Numbered from the stretch's first letter, positions 22,620 through 30,834 are shown. The stretch: 33,753 nucleotides of DNA from JAMOQA01 sp964582785 (GCA_964582785.1 CAZOTT010000020.1:1-33753); one strand, 5' to 3'. Program-made: numbers and translations. Notes: a model not told the origin generated them from the sequence alone.

Positions 22620-24428
22620 ATGGCCCGAGGAGCGTTCACGGCGCCGCGTGTCGGCGCGGCGGGACTGCTCGCCGTCCTCGCCCTGGGCTGGGCGTTCCTC
22701 TTCCTCGGCAGCCGTCCCCTGGCCGATCCCGACGAGGGCCGGTACGCGGAGACCGCCCGGGAGATGCTCGTCCACCGGAGCTGGCTGGTTCCCCTCCTGG
22801 CGGGCCGGCCCCACCTGACCAAGCCCCCGCCCACCTACTGGCTGTCCGCCGCCGGGCAGGCCGTCCTCGGCCACAACGAGTGGGGGGCCCGATGGGGGAC
22901 GGGCCTGGCCTTCGCCCTTTCCATCCTGGCCGCCGGGGGGATCGGTTCGGTGTTCGCCGGGGGGGAGCGGCGGGCGGGCGTGTTCTCCGCGCTGGCCTGG
23001 GGGACCTCTCTCCTGCCGTTCGTCGGCGGGTCCCTGGTGACCACCGACCCGGTGCTGGCCGCCGCGGAGGCGGGGGCGGTCCTGGCCGGGGCCCGGGCCC
23101 TCCTCGTCCCGGGACGGACGCGCAAGCGGGATCTCCGCCTCGCCTGGGCGGCCCTCGGCCTCGGCTTCTTCGTCAAGGGGCCGCCGGGACTGCTTCCCCT
23201 CGTCGGCCTGGCCTGGGCCTGGCCCCGCCGGCGGGACCCGGACCCGTCCGAGAGGTTCCTCGACCCGGTCGGGCTGCTCCTGTTCGCCGGGATCGCCTGC
23301 TGGTGGTACGCGGCGGTGGGCCTCGAGGACCCGTCCCGGCTGCGCCGGTTCCTCGTCGTCGAGGTGTACGAGCGGGTGTTCAGCGACCGGTTGCGCCGGA
23401 ACGGTCCTCCCTGGCTCCCGCTCGCCGTGCTCCTGGCGGGCGCGCTTCCCTGGGGACCGCTTCTTTTCCTGCCCCGGCCGGGCGCAGCGGGTCGGCTCAC
23501 CCGCCCCCTGGAGGATCCACGGGTCCGCCTCCTGGGGGGCTGGCTGGGGGCGTCCCTGCTGGTCTTCACCGCGAGCCGTTCCCGGATGCCTCTCTACGTG
23601 CTGCCGGTGTCCCTCGCCCTGCTGGTCCCGGCGGGCCTCCGGGTGTCGGGATGGTGGCACCGCGCCGGCCGCGGCCGGCGGGCGCTGTTCACCGTCCTCC
23701 TCCTGGCCTGGATGGGGTGTCTCGGCGGGGTGCGGGTGATCGCGGGCCGGTGGCCGCGCTACCGCACCGCCCGCCCGGTGGCCCGGGCCGTCGAACGGGT
23801 CCGGCGGCCGGGCGAGCCGGTCCTCCTGCTCGGGTCCCGGCCCTGGCCGGGGCTGATGTTCTACCTGGGGGAGGAGGTCCCGGTCCTGGCGGTGACCGAC
23901 CGGGCGCTGCGGCGGCCCCACGACCTGGAACTGCCCGATCTCCGGGCCCGCCTCCGGGCCGGCCGGGGGAGCGCGCTGGTCGTCGCCTGCGGGGAGGGGG
24001 ACGACCGGCTGTCCGCCGCGGGGAGGGTCGTCGCGGCCGGGAAGGTGGCGCGCCCACCGTGCCGCATCCTCCGGGTGTTCCCGGGGGAAAGGCGGACCTA
24101 TCTTCTGCCGGGGAGGTCGCGGCCGGCGCCGGGGGACCCGGCGCCGGGAACGAGGACCAGGCGTGCCCGGTGTCCTGCTCGACCAGCCCCGCCCCGCTCC
24201 CCCCGCGGGAGACCTGCTCGGGGGAGCCTGGACGGTCCTCGGGACCGTGGAGACCCCGGCGCCCTTCCCCGTGGTGCGGTTGCGGGGCAGGGACGGCGCC
24301 GCGGCGATCGGGATCCTGCTCGGGGAGGAAGGGCCGGAGCCCGTCCTGGACGAGGGGCTGGCGGGCCTCTGGAACGTCTCCCGGCGGGTCCTGCGGGACC
24401 CGGTCCACGGCCGGGTCCTGGTCGATGA
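22620..24428 (+). CDS. ArnT/PMT-family membrane glycosyltransferase
   Basis: This integral membrane protein has the GT83/PMT signature near its N-terminus: LADPDEGRYAETAREML (catalytic Asp-Glu pair) and LTKPPPTYWLSA. About ten hydrophobic helices follow up to residue 385, then a soluble C-terminal domain ending around RRTYLLPG (about residue 497). Relatives transfer sugars from polyprenyl phosphate, for example aminoarabinose to lipid A. The substrate here is unknown. The ATG follows GGGAGCGG. The open frame runs 112 residues past the recognisable domain as Gly/Pro/Arg-rich sequence. It overlaps the next gene by 266 bases, so the true C-terminus is uncertain. Confidence 0.85.
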   Translation: MARGAFTAPRVGAAGLLAVLALGWAFLFLGSRPLADPDEGRYAETAREMLVHRSWLVPLLAGRPHLTKPPPTYWLSAAGQAVLGHNEWGARWGTGLAFALSILAAGGIGSVFAGGERRAGVFSALAWGTSLLPFVGGSLVTTDPVLAAAEAGAVLAGARALLVPGRTRKRDLRLAWAALGLGFFVKGPPGLLPLVGLAWAWPRRRDPDPSERFLDPVGLLLFAGIACWWYAAVGLEDPSRLRRFLVVEVYERVFSDRLRRNGPPWLPLAVLLAGALPWGPLLFLPRPGAAGRLTRPLEDPRVRLLGGWLGASLLVFTASRSRMPLYVLPVSLALLVPAGLRVSGWWHRAGRGRRALFTVLLLAWMGCLGGVRVIAGRWPRYRTARPVARAVERVRRPGEPVLLLGSRPWPGLMFYLGEEVPVLAVTDRALRRPHDLELPDLRARLRAGRGSALVVACGEGDDRLSAAGRVVAAGKVARPPCRILRVFPGERRTYLLPGRSRPAPGDPAPGTRTRRARCPARPAPPRSPRGRPARGSLDGPRDRGDPGALPRGAVAGQGRRRGDRDPARGGRAGARPGRGAGGPLERLPAGPAGPGPRPGPGR

Positions 24429-25578
24429 ACTCCCGCCGGGCCCCGGGATCCTCGACGAGGCGGACGGGGTCGCACCTCCCGGGGCGGTGGAGGAACTGGC
24501 CCGCAAGGTCCAGGAAGCCCACCGCCGCGGAGTGCCCCACGGGCTGCTGGTCCCGGAACTGGTCGTCCGGGGTGCGGAAGGGGTCGCGGCGGCGGGCTGG
24601 GGCGTCCTGGTCGAGCCGCGGGATGAGGCGACCGCCCGGGACCTCGGCGCCCTCCGCGCCCTCGAGGGGTCGACCGGCCGGGTTCCGGCGGAGGCGGCGG
24701 CCCCGGCGTCCGTCGCCGAGAGCGTGCTCCGGCCGGCCCTCTTTTCGGGGCACGTGCCCACCCTGGCCGCGGCCCTCGAGCGGGCCCGCTCCGAGGGGGT
24801 TCCGCCCGACGACTCGCTGTACCTGCGGGCGCAGGACGCCCTGTCCCGGCTCGAGCGAAAGGTCGAGGAGTGCCTGTCCGGGGCCCGCCGACGGCTGGAG
24901 CAGGGGGACCCCCTGGGGGCCGTCGCCGCCTGCCGGGAGGCGATCCGGCTGGGGGCGGAAGGGGAGGCGGGTCCCCTGCTGGCGGAAGCACGCCGCCAGG
25001 CGCGGCGCCTGGTCGGCCGGCCGGCCCCGGGGCGCCGGGTCACCCTGGTCGGGGGCGCGGTCGTCCTCGTGGTGGCCGGATTCCTGCTCCTGGGGCTGCT
25101 GCGGGGAGGGGGACCCGGCGAGGACGTGACCGCGCTCCTGGCCCGGGCCGACCGGCTGGCGGCGGAACGGGGAGCAAGGACGGCGGCCACCATGCTCCTC
25201 CGGCGCTGGCAGGAAACCGACGGGATGACCGCCCTCGAGGAACCGATCGAGCGCCTTCTCCGGCGGACCGCCCGGGAAGAACGGGACCGCCTGCTCGACC
25301 TCCGGCGGGAGGTCGTGCGCCGCGGCGGGAGGCCCCGGCGGGCGGACCGGCTGGCCGACCGGGCCCTCGAGGAACTGGACCGGGTCGCCGCCGCGGGTCT
25401 CTCCCAGCCGAACCCCGACCTGAGACTGGCCCGGGCCCTGCTCGAGGTCGACCGGGCCGCGTCGTTCTACCGGGCCGCGATGGTCCTGACGGCCGGACAG
25501 GCCGCGGCCGCGGTGGACGGGCTTCTCCGGGTGGACCCGGTCTTCTCTCCCGCCCCGCGGAAGGGAGGGCGTCGATGA
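24163..25578 (+). CDS. Single-pass membrane protein with degenerate protein-kinase-like domain
   Basis: The protein has 471 residues. Residues 20-175 follow the order of a bacterial Ser/Thr kinase: GGAWTVLGTV and AAAIGIL (N-lobe strands), VLVDELPPGPGIL (hinge-like) and ELARKVQEAHRRGVPHGLLVPELVV, matching the helix E/catalytic-loop pattern. AGWGVL then stands where DFG would be, followed by ATARDLGALRALEGSTG. The VAIK lysine, HRD aspartate and DFG aspartate are all absent, so catalysis is unlikely. Helical TPR-like sequence (about 215-285) leads to a membrane helix (292-314) and a helical periplasmic part (320-471). GTG 24163 is the first start available after an in-frame stop. The end overlaps the next gene (ATGA). 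The kinase kinship is my reading of patterns, not a search result. Confidence 0.6.
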   Translation: MPGVLLDQPRPAPPAGDLLGGAWTVLGTVETPAPFPVVRLRGRDGAAAIGILLGEEGPEPVLDEGLAGLWNVSRRVLRDPVHGRVLVDELPPGPGILDEADGVAPPGAVEELARKVQEAHRRGVPHGLLVPELVVRGAEGVAAAGWGVLVEPRDEATARDLGALRALEGSTGRVPAEAAAPASVAESVLRPALFSGHVPTLAAALERARSEGVPPDDSLYLRAQDALSRLERKVEECLSGARRRLEQGDPLGAVAACREAIRLGAEGEAGPLLAEARRQARRLVGRPAPGRRVTLVGGAVVLVVAGFLLLGLLRGGGPGEDVTALLARADRLAAERGARTAATMLLRRWQETDGMTALEEPIERLLRRTAREERDRLLDLRREVVRRGGRPRRADRLADRALEELDRVAAAGLSQPNPDLRLARALLEVDRAASFYRAAMVLTAGQAAAAVDGLLRVDPVFSPAPRKGGRR

Positions 25579-27320
25579 GGGGCGGTTCCCGGCTCCCGGC
25601 CCTCACCCTGGCCCTTCTCCTGGCCGGGTCTTCCCTGCCCGGCGTGGCGCTGCACCTGGGCCGGGACGTCGCCGACCGGCCGGGGGTGCAGGTGCTGCGC
25701 CGGGTGGACCTGGCGCGGGTCCTGGACGGCCATCCGGTGCCGCCGGGCTGGCAGGAGGCGGCGGCGCGGCTGCCGGCCCGCTGCACCCCCGGGAGGGTTC
25801 TCTCCGCCGCCAGGCCGGGAACCGGCGATCTCCGCTGCGCGTGGCTCGTGCTCCGGTCCCGGATCGCCGCGGCCCGGGCGGCGGGGGACCGGGCCGCCCT
25901 TGTGCGGGCCGCCGAGCGCCTGCACCGGGTCTCCCTGGAGCTGGGAGAGGCGATCGCCGCCCGGCCGGGCCGCCGGTCCGCCGCCCGGGGAGACGCGGCG
26001 CGGGCACTCCTCGACGACGCCCTCGTCCACCTGGCGCTCCTGGTCGAGCGGGGTTCCGGGGGCGCCGGCCCCGTGCTCCCCCCGGCGGAACAGGAACGGT
26101 TCTCCCGCCTCGTCCGGACCGCTTCCCGGGGGGGACTGGAGGCCGTGCCGGCGGCGGACCTGAGGGGGGCGCGGGACCTCCTCGTGCGGGCCTGGCGGCG
26201 GGAACTGTGGCTGGCCCGGACCCCCGCCCTGCGCGAGACCCGGCGGCTCCTCCTGGCCACCTGGGGGCGGGCCGGCGGAGTCCCGCGGGGTTGCGGGAGG
26301 GAACTGTTCCGGCCGGACCTGCTCGAGGACCAGTGGCGGGGCTACCTGGTGCGGGAGGTCGTCCCGGCGGCCCTGGAGTGCCTCGCTTCCCGGTGGCCCC
26401 GGGCCGTCGCCCGGGGGGGCCTCGGGATCGCGGACCCGGAGAAGGGGCCCGCCCTGGCCCGGGAACTGGCCCGGTCCGCGGCGGCGGACCCGGGCGGGCG
26501 CCGGTGGGCCCGGGACGAGCGGGTCGTGGCCCGGATCGCCCGGCTCGGGGAAGCCCTGCGGCCGGTGCGGCCGCCCGCCTCCCCGCGCGCCCGGAGGTCC
26601 GCGGAAACGCCGCCCGGACGGGCCCCGCGCCGGGTCCGGCCGCCCGCCCCCGCCTCCCGCCGGGTTTCCCGGGCCGCCCCGCCCTCCGGGAAGGCTCCGG
26701 GCCCGTCCCGGCCCGGGCCCCGGGTCCGGAAAAGGGCGGCCGGTACCCCGTTCCCGGCGGACCTGGCCCGCCGGGTGGACGACCTGCTGGGGGAGGGCGG
26801 TGCCTACGTCCGGCTGGTCCGGGCCGCCCGCACCGCCCGGGCCCGGGAACGCGCGATCAGCCGAGGCATCGTCCGGCTCCACCGGCGGGCCTGCGCCCCG
26901 CTGGTCGGCCTCGATCCCGCGGACCTGGAAGCGGTCCGGGGGGTCCTGGCGGACCTCGGGATCCGGCCCGACCCCGGGGCCTGCGAGGACGTGGCGGGCC
27001 TCGGGGGCCTCTCGCGCCTGGCGGAGGCGGCTCCCGCCCTGATGCGGCTCGCCGCGGCGACCCGCACCAGGACCGCCGCCCGGCTCCTCGCCCTGGGGAG
27101 ACCCGCCGAGGCCCGGGCCCGGCTCGAGGAGGTCCCGGAAGAGTTCCGGGGGCTCACCTGGACCCTCGTCGCCGCGTGGTGCGACCGGGTCTCGGGAGAC
27201 CCGGTCGCGGCGAGCCGCCGGCTAGCACCCCTCGAGGGGGAGACCCTCGACCGGCTGCGGGGATCCCCCGACGAGGCGGTTGCCCGCCTCGTCGCCCACG
27301 CCTGGGTGAACGGGGAATGA
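25575..27320 (+). CDS. Exported alpha-helical protein of unknown family
   Basis: The 581-residue protein has a signal peptide (about 1-26, LTLALLLAGSSLPGVALH). A helical region (about 75-330) contains repeated acidic/basic amphipathic stretches such as DRAALVRAAERLHRVSLELG. A Pro/Arg/Ser/Ala-rich disordered linker runs from about 335 to 390. A second helical region (about 395-581) includes LARRVDDLLGEGGAYVRLVR and TAARLLALGRPAEARARLEE, the latter TPR-like. I recognise no family. Its ATG overlaps the stop of the pseudokinase-like gene and has GGGAGGG upstream, so the two are translated together and may form one periplasm-membrane complex. A 12-bp hairpin lies within its 3' end. Confidence 0.7.
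   Translation: MRGGSRLPALTLALLLAGSSLPGVALHLGRDVADRPGVQVLRRVDLARVLDGHPVPPGWQEAAARLPARCTPGRVLSAARPGTGDLRCAWLVLRSRIAAARAAGDRAALVRAAERLHRVSLELGEAIAARPGRRSAARGDAARALLDDALVHLALLVERGSGGAGPVLPPAEQERFSRLVRTASRGGLEAVPAADLRGARDLLVRAWRRELWLARTPALRETRRLLLATWGRAGGVPRGCGRELFRPDLLEDQWRGYLVREVVPAALECLASRWPRAVARGGLGIADPEKGPALARELARSAAADPGGRRWARDERVVARIARLGEALRPVRPPASPRARRSAETPPGRAPRRVRPPAPASRRVSRAAPPSGKAPGPSRPGPRVRKRAAGTPFPADLARRVDDLLGEGGAYVRLVRAARTARARERAISRGIVRLHRRACAPLVGLDPADLEAVRGVLADLGIRPDPGACEDVAGLGGLSRLAEAAPALMRLAAATRTRTAARLLALGRPAEARARLEEVPEEFRGLTWTLVAAWCDRVSGDPVAASRRLAPLEGETLDRLRGSPDEAVARLVAHAWVNGE
27181..27208. terminator. Perfect 12-bp hairpin inside the 3' end of the gene above
   Basis: GCGACCGGGTCT (27181-27192) pairs with AGACCCGGTCGC (27197-27208) across a CGGG loop. 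It lies 112 bases before the stop, facing convergent infC. No T-run follows; transcript-end or mRNA-stability roles are inference. Confidence 0.3.
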
Positions 27321-27326
27321 CCGCCG

Positions 27327-27872
27327 CTACTTCTTGAGAGGGGCGATCGTCACGGACAGGTCGCGGCCCGCCATCTGGCGGCTCCGCTCCTCGGGGGCGC
27401 CCAGGTCGGACACGGCCTCGATGACCCGGTCGAGAACCGCCGCTCCCTGCTCGGGACGACGCATCTCGCGGCGGCGGAACATGATCGTGACCCGGACCTT
27501 GTGTCCTTCCGCGAGAAACTTGCGCACCTTGCCGGTCTTGGTCTCGAAGTCGTGGTCGTCGATCGCCGGCCGGTACTTGATCTGCTTGATCTCGACCTGG
27601 TGCTGCTTCTTGCGCGCCGCCTGGGCCTTCTTCTGCTGCTCGTAACGATACCGCCCGTAGTCCATGATCCGGCAGACCACCGGCCGCGCGTCCGGGGCGA
27701 CCTCGACCAGGTCGAGGTTCCGTTCCCGGGCGATCTGCCGCGCCTCCTCCACGGGAACCACCCCGATCTGCTCGCCGTTCTCGTCGATCAGGCGGACCGG
27801 GCTGATGCGGATCTGCTCGTTGATGCGGACCTGCGGGGGTTCGTTGCGGTCTTGAAAACCTCCTCTCCTCAT
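27327..27872 (-). CDS. infC: Translation initiation factor IF-3
   Basis: IF-3 binds the 30S subunit, checks the start codon and prevents premature 50S joining. The 181-residue form has the N domain (RINEQIRISPVRLIDENGEQIGVV, quoted in part) and the linker helix with MDYGRYRYEQQKKAQAARKKQ. The C domain includes IKQIKYRPAIDDHDFETK, KFLAEGHKVRVTIMFRRREM and SVTIAPLKK. The start is uncertain. ATG 27872 has GGAGG 13 bases upstream. The codons right after it (AGGAGAGGAGG) look like a Shine-Dalgarno themselves, and IF-3 genes often use rare start codons. Downstream rpmI-rplT are absent; the gene converges on the exported protein gene with a 6-base gap. Confidence 0.95.
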   Translation of the reverse strand: MRRGGFQDRNEPPQVRINEQIRISPVRLIDENGEQIGVVPVEEARQIARERNLDLVEVAPDARPVVCRIMDYGRYRYEQQKKAQAARKKQHQVEIKQIKYRPAIDDHDFETKTGKVRKFLAEGHKVRVTIMFRRREMRRPEQGAAVLDRVIEAVSDLGAPEERSRQMAGRDLSVTIAPLKK

Positions 27873-27892
27873 CCGGGCTGGCCTGCCTCCCT

Positions 27893-27933
27893 GCACGCCG
27901 GGTTCGCGCGCACGCCGGGCGGGAAACTCCCGC
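27893..27933 (-). promoter_or_regulatory. infC leader: direct repeats and a hairpin
   Basis: In the 170-base infC/serC divergent gap, GCACGCCGGG (plus strand) occurs at 27893-27902 and again at 27910-27919, a 17-base spacing. GCGGGA/TCCCGC (27919-27924 with 27928-27933) forms a 6-bp stem. TACGAT on the minus strand (about 27978-27983) is a possible infC -10 box. An operator or leader role is speculative. Confidence 0.25.
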
Positions 27934-28042
27934 TCTTTCCTCCCTCGGGCCGGCCCCAGTGCCCGGCCCCGCGAAGGATCATCGTAACATCTTCTGGTGC
28001 CCCGCGACCGCGCCGGCAAGCGGGACGGGCCGGGAGGCGACC

Positions 28043-29176
28043 ATGGCGGAGGCGGAACGGCGGCTGCTGACCTTCTCGGCGGGGGCTCCCCACTGGCCCG
28101 ACGAGGTGCTGGCGGCCGCCGCCGCCGAGCTGCCCCGGTTCCGGGGCACGGGCCTCGCGGTCCCCGAGCTCGGGCACCGGACCGGGGAGTGGGCGTCCCT
28201 CCAGGAAGAGATCGAGGCCCGGTTCCGCCGCCTCGCCGGGGTCCCGGCGGACCGGGAGGTGCTGTTCCTTCCCGGCGGTCCCAGCTGGCAGTTCGCCCTG
28301 CTGCCGCTCAACCTTCGCCGCCCGGGGGAGAGGGCGGACTACGTGGTGACCGGGTACTGGTCACGGCGGGCGCTCGCCGCGGCCCGGGCCACCGGGAGCG
28401 CCCGGGTGGCCGCCACCGGCGAGGAGAACGGTTTCACCCGGGTCCCCCCCCCGGAGGACTGGGACGTGGACCCGGCCGCCGCCTACCTGCACGTGACGAC
28501 CAACAACACCGTGTACGGGACCCGCCTCGCCCGTCTGCCGGCCGGCATCCCGGTCCCCGTGGTCGCCGACGCGACCTCGGATCTCCTGGCCCGCCGCCTG
28601 CCCCTCCAGCGGTTCGCGGTGGTCTATGCCGGCGCCCAGAAGAACCTCGGCCCCGCGGGCCTGACCGTCGTCGTCGTACGGCGGGATCTCCTCGCCCGGG
28701 CTCCCCGTGGCCTGCCCCCGATCCTGCGGTGGAGGGACCACGCGGCGGCCCGGTCCCGGCTGAACACGCCGCCGATGGTCCTCGCCTGGCTGCTGGGCAG
28801 GATGCTGGAGTGGATCGAGGGGGAAGGGGGACTGGCGGAGATGGAACGCCGGGCCCGGGAACGGGCCCGGGTCGTCTACGAGGCGCTGGAGGCCCACCCC
28901 CGGGTCTACCGGCTTCCCGCCGCCCGGGAGGACCGGTCCTGGGTCAACATCGTGTTCCGCACCCGGGACGCGGCCACCGACCGGGAGTTTCTCGCCGCGG
29001 CCCGGGCGGCGGGCCTGGTCGGCCTGGCCGGCCACCGTTCCGTCGGCGGCCTCCGGGCCTCGATGTACGCCGGGATGCCCCTCGCGGGTGCGCGCCGGCT
29101 CGCCGCGTTCCTCCACGAGTTCGCCCGCGGCCGGGCGAGGAACGGCGGGCCGGGGGAGGCCCCCGGCCCGCCGTGA
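28043..29176 (+). CDS. serC: Phosphoserine aminotransferase
   Basis: SerC is a PLP enzyme that converts 3-phosphohydroxypyruvate and glutamate to phosphoserine in serine (and sometimes pyridoxal phosphate) synthesis. The 377-residue protein starts with LLTFSAGAPHWPDEVL (the NFSAGP-type N-terminus) and has LHVTTNNTVYGT, VVADATSDLLAR and the PLP lysine K200 in YAGAQKNLGPAGLTVV. The C-terminus has GLAGHRSVGGLRASMYAGM, which binds the phosphate. ATG 28043 has GGGAGG 6 bases upstream; the open frame further upstream is not family-like. No serA follows. The last codons form one arm of a long hairpin. Confidence 0.94.
   Translation: MAEAERRLLTFSAGAPHWPDEVLAAAAAELPRFRGTGLAVPELGHRTGEWASLQEEIEARFRRLAGVPADREVLFLPGGPSWQFALLPLNLRRPGERADYVVTGYWSRRALAAARATGSARVAATGEENGFTRVPPPEDWDVDPAAAYLHVTTNNTVYGTRLARLPAGIPVPVVADATSDLLARRLPLQRFAVVYAGAQKNLGPAGLTVVVVRRDLLARAPRGLPPILRWRDHAAARSRLNTPPMVLAWLLGRMLEWIEGEGGLAEMERRARERARVVYEALEAHPRVYRLPAAREDRSWVNIVFRTRDAATDREFLAAARAAGLVGLAGHRSVGGLRASMYAGMPLAGARRLAAFLHEFARGRARNGGPGEAPGPP
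29142..29174. terminator. 15-bp hairpin between convergent serC and ALDH genes
   Basis: Bases 29142-29156 pair perfectly with 29160-29174 (core GGCGGGCCGGGGG) around an AGG loop. The stem encodes the last SerC residues and reaches into its stop codon, only 21 bases from the ALDH stop. There is no T-run, but position and strength suggest a bidirectional transcript end. Confidence 0.55.
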
Positions 29177-29194
29177 TCCCGTCGCGGAGGGCCG

Positions 29195-30718
29195 TCAGTC
29201 GCCGAAGTGGATCCCCTGCGCGAGCGGCAGGTCGGTTCCCCAGTTGATCGCCGAGGTCTGGCGGCGCATGTAGGCCTTCCAGGAGTCGGAACCGGCCTCG
29301 CGGCCGCCGCCGGTCTCCTTCTCGCCGCCGAACGCTCCGCCGATCTCCGCCCCGGAGGTCCCGGTGTTGACGTTCGCGATCCCGCAGTCGCTGCCGGCGT
29401 AGGAGAGGAACTTCTCCTGGGCGTAGAGGTTCGAGGTGAAGAGCGCCGACGACAGGCCCTGGGGGACCGAGTTGTTGATCCGGATCGCCTCGTCCAGGTC
29501 CTCGACCTCGATCACGTAGAGGATCGGGGCGAAGGTCTCGTCCCGGACGATCGGCATCCCGGCGCTGGCCCGGACGATCGTCGGCTCGACGAACCAGCCC
29601 GGCCGGTCCAGCGCCCGGCCCCCGCAGAGAATCTCGCCTCCCTCTTCCCGCACCCGGTCGAGGGCGGCCATCATCGTCTCGACCGCGGCCCGGTTGATCA
29701 GCGGGCCCATCAGGGTCTCCGGGTCGAGCGGGTCGCCGATGCGGACCTGGGCGTAGGCCCGGACGAGGCGGTCGGTGACCTTTTCCGCCACCCCCTTCTG
29801 CACGAGCAGCCGGCGGGTCGTCGTGCAGCGCTGCCCGGCGGTGCCGACCGCGCCGAACAGGATCGCCCGCACCGCGAGGTCGAGGTTCGCGTCGTCCAGG
29901 ACGATCACCGCGTTGTTCCCGCCGAGCTCGAGGATGCAGCGGCCCATCCGCGAGGCGACCACCTGCCCGATGTGCCGCCCCATGGCGCAGGACCCGGTCG
30001 CGGAGACGAGGGGCACCCTCTCGTCCCGGATCAGCGCCTCCCCGGCGGCCCGGGCCGGCCCGACGACGCTGTTGAAGAGCCCCCACGCGTCGAACTCGCG
30101 CATCACCTCGTCGCAGATCCGCTGCACCGCGAGGGTGCAAAGGGGGGTCTCGGACGAGGGCTTCCAGACCATCGTGTCGCCGCACACCGCGGCGATGGCG
30201 GAATTCCAGCTCCAGACCGCGACCGGGAAATTGAAGGCGGAGATGATCCCGACGACGCCGAGGGGATGCCACCGCTCGATCATGTGGTGGTGGGGCCGCT
30301 CCGAGGCGATCGTCAGGCCGTAGAGTTGCCGGGAGAGGCCGACGGCGAAGTCGCAGATGTCGATCATCTCCTGGACCTCGCCCTCCCCCTCGGCGAGGAT
30401 CTTCCCCATCTCGAGGGAGACGAGGGCCCCGAGCCACCTCTTCTTTTCCCGGAGGGCGTCGCCGAGGGCGCGGACCAGCTCCCCCCGCCGCGGCGCGGGG
30501 ATCGCCCGCCAGCGGTCGAACGACTCCCGGGCCCGGGCGATCACCCGCCGGGTGTCCTCCTCCGTGGCCGTGCGGACCCTCGCGATCGGCTCTCCGGTGG
30601 TCGGGTTGATCGACTCGACGACGGGGCCCGAGGCCTGTTCCGGCTCCGGTCCGCCGCCGATCCCCTCGAGGATCTCGTCGCCGAGTCCGAGGTTCTCGAG
30701 AATCTCGCGGGCATCCAT
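29195..30718 (-). CDS. ALDH7-type aldehyde dehydrogenase (aminoadipate-semialdehyde dehydrogenase-like)
   Basis: The 507-residue protein is an NAD(P)-dependent aldehyde dehydrogenase with catalytic C298 in AGQRCTTTRRL and the general-base glutamate in LELGGNNAVIV. Subfamily markers of ALDH7 (antiquitin/AmaB/Pcd) are WHPLGVVGIISAFNFPVAVW, FGGEKETGGGREAGSDSWK and RRQTSAINW. Characterised members oxidise alpha-aminoadipate semialdehyde in lysine breakdown, which is the most likely role, though betaine aldehyde and other substrates are known. The N-terminus carries about 35 extra residues before the usual NPTTGEPIARV. ATG 30718 has AAGGAG 8 bases upstream. No lysine-catabolic partner is visible. 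Confidence 0.9.
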   Translation of the reverse strand: MDAREILENLGLGDEILEGIGGGPEPEQASGPVVESINPTTGEPIARVRTATEEDTRRVIARARESFDRWRAIPAPRRGELVRALGDALREKKRWLGALVSLEMGKILAEGEGEVQEMIDICDFAVGLSRQLYGLTIASERPHHHMIERWHPLGVVGIISAFNFPVAVWSWNSAIAAVCGDTMVWKPSSETPLCTLAVQRICDEVMREFDAWGLFNSVVGPARAAGEALIRDERVPLVSATGSCAMGRHIGQVVASRMGRCILELGGNNAVIVLDDANLDLAVRAILFGAVGTAGQRCTTTRRLLVQKGVAEKVTDRLVRAYAQVRIGDPLDPETLMGPLINRAAVETMMAALDRVREEGGEILCGGRALDRPGWFVEPTIVRASAGMPIVRDETFAPILYVIEVEDLDEAIRINNSVPQGLSSALFTSNLYAQEKFLSYAGSDCGIANVNTGTSGAEIGGAFGGEKETGGGREAGSDSWKAYMRRQTSAINWGTDLPLAQGIHFGD

Positions 30719-30834
30719 GGCAGGGCTCCTTGGCAGGCGCGGGGCCGGCGGCCCCGCGGACGGACGTTGAACCCGGCGGGGAAGGCGTCCGGTCCGGCGC
30801 CGTCGCCGGACCGGCCCCGCGGGGGAGGGGATTC

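Noticed and set aside
19688..25129. Plus-strand open frame of 1813 codons
   Set aside because: It is a G+C-driven antisense shadow of the PBP and continues across several real genes; its translation is Pro/Gly/Arg-rich with no domains.
20601..25193. Minus-strand open frame of 1530 codons
   Set aside because: It crosses the glycosyltransferase, the lipoprotein and the PBP in a wrong frame and has no family-like segment.
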